Shown: positions 60,940-64,000 of the stretch, one piece after another
Numbering within the stretch: position 1 is the first letter of the stretch
Layout of the letters: every line of letters begins with the position of its first letter
NCBI GenBank assembly: GCA_002840895.1
Contig: PHCZ01000002.1
Coordinates: forward strand, 186,231-250,230
From: Bacteroidetes bacterium HGW-Bacteroidetes-8
GTDB lineage: Bacteria; Bacteroidota; Bacteroidia; Bacteroidales; UBA932
Direction: 5' to 3'
Length of the DNA: 64,000 nucleotides
Position numbers and translations under genes: made by a program
The notes under the pieces: generated by a model
Told to the model about the DNA's origin: nothing
Databases searched by the model: none
The model's input: the letters and a program-made list of their open reading frames with translations, nothing else

Positions 60940-62391
60940 ATGGATCGTAAACCTGCTGTTGCCGGTAAATTCTATCCGGATAAGGCTGCCGAATTACAAA
61001 CTGAAATTGAGAGGCTCTTCTCAACTGCTACACCTGGCAAGTGCAAAAATGTGAGAGCTTTAATAGCTCCTCACGCCGGTTATATCTTCTCCGGAGGGGT
61101 AGCAGCATCTGCATTTGCACAGATAAATCGTGAAGCAAAATACAAAAGAGTATTCGTTATAGGATCTTCACACACAGCCGGCTTTAAAGGGGCATCAATA
61201 TATTGTGAGGGTGATTTTATAATGCCATATGGGAAGGAGATTGTTGACACCAAACTGGGGAAAAAGCTTACAGAAGATTATCCCTCTTTCTTCTCCTCAA
61301 ATCCTGCGCCCCACATTCACGAGCACAGCCTGGAGGTTCAGCTCCCATTTGTCAATTATCTCCTTAAAAGTGGCTATACGATAGTACCAATCATTATTGG
61401 AACCGACGACCCGACTATCTGCAGAGAGATTGCAAAAGCACTTAAACCCTTTTTTATAGAGGAGAATCTTTTTGTGATAAGTACCGATTTTTCTCACTAC
61501 CCCGGTTACAACGATGCCAAAGAGAGAGATAGCATCACAAAGAGTGCAATATTGACCAACGACCCCTCGATTCTGCTTAAAGCCCTTAAAGAGAGCTATC
61601 AAAAGAGGATAAAGGGGCTCTCAACATCCCTTTGCGGAGCGAGTGCCGTGCTTGTACTAATGAACATCACGGCGGGTAATACGAAAATAAATTATAGCGC
61701 CATTGAGTACAAAAACTCCGGGGATAACAGCTACTACGGAGATAAAGAGAGAGTTGTCGGGTACTGGGCAATCACTGTTTGCGAAGAGTCGTTGGAGAGA
61801 ACATCTGTTAAAAAAACCGGAGATGAATTTGAGGTATCAGCAGCAGGATTCGAAATATCTGCAGATGAAAAAGAGAGCTTGCTCAGGATTGCAAAGGAGT
61901 CTATTGATGTAACTGTTTTAAAAAGGGGTAAAAACAGAATAAGGGTTAAAGATACCTCAGGAGTGCTCTCGGCAACTTGCGGAGTCTTTGTAACACTGCA
62001 CAAAAAAGGGCGATTAAGAGGGTGTATAGGAAGAATCGAGAGCAACATCCCCCTATATAAAGCTGTAGAGGAGGTGGCAGCACTATCGGCATTTTACGAC
62101 TCTCGCTTCCCTCCCGTTAGCCCCGAGGAGCTCAAAGATCTCGAAATAGAGATTTCGGTTCTCTCACCACCTGTAAAAGTTAGAGAGATCTCCCAGATAA
62201 AACCGGGAGTACACGGCATTATAATAAGGCGAGATAACAGGTCTGGGGTATTTCTTCCACAGGTTGCAACCGAGACCGGGTGGAGTCTTGAAGAGTACCT
62301 TGGACACTGCTCAAGGGATAAGGCCGGAATTGGTTGGGATGGGTGGAAGAGTGCAGATATCTACATCTTTACCGCAACTCTCCTGCAATAA
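60940..62391 (+). CDS. AmmeMemoRadiSam system fusion protein: Memo domain plus AMMECR1 domain
   Basis: A 483-residue fusion. The Memo domain (about 1-270) shows RALIAPHAGYIFSGGVAASAF, VIGSSHTAGFKG, HEHSLEVQLPFVNYLL, STDFSHYPGY and LCGASAVLV, with the His/Cys set of the LigB/Memo metal site. The AMMECR1 domain (about 300-483) has GVFVTLHKKGRLRGCIGRIE and SRDKAGIGWDGW. With a specific radical SAM enzyme these two domains form the AmmeMemoRadiSam system of unknown function; that enzyme is encoded convergently, one base after this gene. The promoter region is heavily patterned (60779-60901). Confidence 0.93.
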   Translation: MDRKPAVAGKFYPDKAAELQTEIERLFSTATPGKCKNVRALIAPHAGYIFSGGVAASAFAQINREAKYKRVFVIGSSHTAGFKGASIYCEGDFIMPYGKEIVDTKLGKKLTEDYPSFFSSNPAPHIHEHSLEVQLPFVNYLLKSGYTIVPIIIGTDDPTICREIAKALKPFFIEENLFVISTDFSHYPGYNDAKERDSITKSAILTNDPSILLKALKESYQKRIKGLSTSLCGASAVLVLMNITAGNTKINYSAIEYKNSGDNSYYGDKERVVGYWAITVCEESLERTSVKKTGDEFEVSAAGFEISADEKESLLRIAKESIDVTVLKRGKNRIRVKDTSGVLSATCGVFVTLHKKGRLRGCIGRIESNIPLYKAVEEVAALSAFYDSRFPPVSPEELKDLEIEISVLSPPVKVREISQIKPGVHGIIIRRDNRSGVFLPQVATETGWSLEEYLGHCSRDKAGIGWDGWKSADIYIFTATLLQ

Positions 62392-62392
62392 A

Positions 62393-63451
62393 CTAACCCC
62401 AGACTCCGGCAACAGGCTCCCCGCAAAAACTGCAGGAGCCATTAGAGATGTTGTTTTCGACTACTCTGTATCCACTTCTATGCACAACAACTTTACCACA
62501 CCCGGGACAAACTGTGCTCTCTCCATTAAGGGAGGGGTTATTGCCTACATAAACATATTTTAGCCCCGCAGTTGAAGCAATTTGAGCTGCCTCTCTAAGT
62601 GTTGACTCCGGAGTGGGTTGAACAGCCGAGAGTTTATAGGTAGGAAAGAAACGGCTAAAGTGTATTGGGGTATCGATAAAACCTTTACGAGCCAACCATC
62701 TGCACATCTTTTCTACCATCTCAGGCGAATCTGTCACTCCCGGAATAAGGAGATTTGTAATCTCAAGCCAAACTCCACTCTCCTTCAAAATCTTTAGCGA
62801 ATTCAGAACAGGATCCAGAGATCCGCCGGTAAGTGTGCGGTAGATCTTATCATCAAAACATTTGAGGTCAATGTTTGCTGCATCAAGAAAGCGGCATAAC
62901 TCCTTTAGAGGCTTCTCATTGATGTATCCGTTAGAGACCATTGCTGTTTTAACACCTCTCTTTTTTGCAGATTGTGCTATCTCAAGCATATACTCATAAA
63001 AGACAGTCGGTTCGGTGTAGGTAAATGCTATTGCCGGCACACTCCTTTTCAAAGCCTCTTCAACTACTGCATCCGGCTGGAGCCTGTAATTATCTGTTTC
63101 TAATGGAGATATTTGAGAGATAGACCAGTTCTGGCAATTGAGACATCTAAGATTGCACCCTGCGGTAGCCAGTGATAAAATTTCGGTGCCCGGGAAAAAG
63201 TGAAACAACGGCTTCTTCTCTATTGGGTCTATCGATATGGAGCAAGGGTTTCCAAAGGCAGTTGTGTAAAGCACACCTTCAAGATTTACCCTCGTCCTGC
63301 AGATTCCGCTCTTTCCATCTCCTAATACACATCCGTGGGGGCATAGTGTACAACGAACAGCTCTGTTTTCAGGTGAATCTGAGCTGTTTCCCGCACTCTC
63401 TTGAAAAGCTGCCGGGTGATTATCAAATTCCTTATAATTAGAATGTTTCAC
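62393..63451 (-). CDS. AmmeMemoRadiSam system radical SAM enzyme
   Basis: A 352-residue radical SAM protein. The 4Fe-4S motif is CNLRCLNC in TAGCNLRCLNCQNWSIS. An N-terminal Cys group (CTLCPHGCVLGDGKSGIC) and a C-terminal CPGCG...CSFCG zinc-ribbon-like pair flank the core, as in pyruvate-formate-lyase-activase-like AmmeMemoRadiSam enzymes. The start is GTG; no ATG is available upstream before a stop. It is convergent with the Memo/AMMECR1 gene (stops one base apart) and preceded by a small membrane protein gene. Confidence 0.92.
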   Translation of the reverse strand: MKHSNYKEFDNHPAAFQESAGNSSDSPENRAVRCTLCPHGCVLGDGKSGICRTRVNLEGVLYTTAFGNPCSISIDPIEKKPLFHFFPGTEILSLATAGCNLRCLNCQNWSISQISPLETDNYRLQPDAVVEEALKRSVPAIAFTYTEPTVFYEYMLEIAQSAKKRGVKTAMVSNGYINEKPLKELCRFLDAANIDLKCFDDKIYRTLTGGSLDPVLNSLKILKESGVWLEITNLLIPGVTDSPEMVEKMCRWLARKGFIDTPIHFSRFFPTYKLSAVQPTPESTLREAAQIASTAGLKYVYVGNNPSLNGESTVCPGCGKVVVHRSGYRVVENNISNGSCSFCGEPVAGVWG

Positions 63452-63460
63452 AAAATACTG

Positions 63461-63844
63461 TCAGCACTGTCTCAAAACTTTCAAATCCTCAATAAACTGT
63501 TTCCTCCGGCTTTTGTTAAGAAAATAATTCAGCGAAAGTCTATATGAGTCAAATCTTATTTGTTGATTATTACAACTAATTTCAATTTCTTTTATATTGT
63601 TAATATCTAGCTTTTTAGCAGAGAAGGGGGCAAATTTAAGTTTAATCTCACTATCACTTATTGATACTGCGGGGGTGAGCAACATCCAAACAGCAGAGAA
63701 GAGAAAATAAATTGCAAGCGGTAAATTAATCCAGTCGATAAACTTTTCGAAACTCTCCCCACTCAAAATACCAAATGTTAATGTGGCTGACAATAAAAAA
63801 TTCATTAAGGGGATAACTAAACTTCTTGAATAAGTTCTATACAT
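63461..63844 (-). CDS. Small membrane protein with PH-like C-terminal domain
   Basis: A 127-residue protein with two membrane helices (about 8-28 and 38-58) and a cytoplasmic beta-rich tail (AVSISDSEIKLKFAPFSAKKLDINNIKEIEISCNNQ) like bacterial PH-like or EbsA-type domains. Family not recognised with certainty. It ends 9 bases before the radical SAM gene and is likely cotranscribed. Confidence 0.7.
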   Translation of the reverse strand: MYRTYSRSLVIPLMNFLLSATLTFGILSGESFEKFIDWINLPLAIYFLFSAVWMLLTPAVSISDSEIKLKFAPFSAKKLDINNIKEIEISCNNQQIRFDSYRLSLNYFLNKSRRKQFIEDLKVLRQC

Positions 63845-63922
63845 CTTTATAGTTAGTAAGTGGATATTTTCTTGTCAAAATTAGCAAATTACATTAATAT
63901 CTTAAAGCTTTATATATAAAGG

Positions 63923-64000
63923 CTATTTAATAGAAGTCTCTCTCTTTTTTATCTCCCTTTTTGTTAGCTCTTTTTCTATTATCTCATCTTTGATTAAGGT
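63923..64000 (-). CDS. C-terminal end of a gene cut by the right window edge
   Basis: An open minus-strand frame of 25 codons reaches TAG at 63923 (TLIKDEIIEKELTKREIKKR...). It is charged and helical and probably the tail of a gene whose main part lies beyond the window. A palindrome CTTTATATATAAAG (63908-63921) follows the stop. Too short to identify. Confidence 0.45.
   Translation of the reverse strand, partial: TLIKDEIIEKELTKREIKKRETSIK

Noticed and set aside
63908..63921. Palindrome CTTTATATATAAAG as a terminator
   Set aside because: The stem is all A/T except one pair and no T-run follows on the strand that ends there.
1..64000. tRNA, rRNA, insertion sequences or prophage
   Set aside because: No TTCGAATCC-type T-arm in a cloverleaf context, no transposase or integrase and no phage genes were seen on reading both strands.

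Overview
The window looks like chromosomal DNA of an AT-rich member of the phylum Bacteroidota, most likely order Bacteroidales. Pointers are TonB-dependent receptors paired with the Bacteroidota families DUF4249, DUF4876 and DUF6850, two S46 dipeptidyl-peptidases, an M16/M3/C25 set of exported peptidases, hybrid histidine kinases, promoter elements of the TAnnTTTG type, and few Shine-Dalgarno sequences. I saw no insertion sequence, prophage, CRISPR array, tRNA or rRNA. Family-level placement is not possible from this sequence alone.

Layout. 1-3.9 kb: a gingipain-like C25 peptidase (cut by the left edge), a Cys-rich small protein, and a DUF6599/DUF362 pair. 3.9-9.1 kb: cysS, a short ssb, a coiled-coil lipoprotein and an M3 peptidase. 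9.2-17.1 kb: an S46 peptidase and a TonB receptor/DUF4876/DUF6850 operon. 17.4-24.9 kb, divergent: a membrane Fe-S protein with an HMA-like domain, a second S46 peptidase, a two-domain M16 peptidase and a small lipoprotein. 24.9-31.7 kb (minus): an Lnb-type protein, an exported amidase, UPF0316, NnrDE, an NlpE-like lipoprotein, and a response regulator with its membrane kinase. 31.8-35 kb: pdxH, a Crp/Fnr regulator, and divergently an unusual thioredoxin-like protein, trxB and a DUF2892 protein. 35-41.4 kb: CheR plus two large hybrid kinases. 41.6-48.2 kb: a kinase and sigma54 activator pair followed by a candidate sigma54 promoter, an abundant-looking lipoprotein, two L,D-transpeptidases and a membrane protein. 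48.2-59.2 kb: assorted genes including GT39, type II pantothenate kinase, a DUF4249/TonB receptor pair, guaC, an E2-like acyltransferase and a GNAT. 59.2-60.7 kb: asnA with a long regulatory leader. 60.8-63.8 kb: the AmmeMemoRadiSam genes.

How the genes work together. Exported C25, S46, M16 and M3 peptidases with a secreted amidase suggest a cell that lives largely on peptides (inference). The strongest regulatory observations are: (1) two Asn-rich leader peptides in series before asnA, each with a terminator and a competing antiterminator; (2) three 17-bp dyads at exactly 32-bp spacing in front of the fused Memo/AMMECR1 gene, whose -7 element is also covered by a 19-bp dyad; (3) a near-consensus sigma54 promoter and upstream dyad linking the kinase/activator pair to a lipoprotein and L,D-transpeptidase operon; (4) a perfect FNR-type palindrome filling the 19-bp spacer of the promoter for the DUF4249-associated TonB receptor. 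All functional statements come from recognising families and motifs by eye; none was checked by a search.
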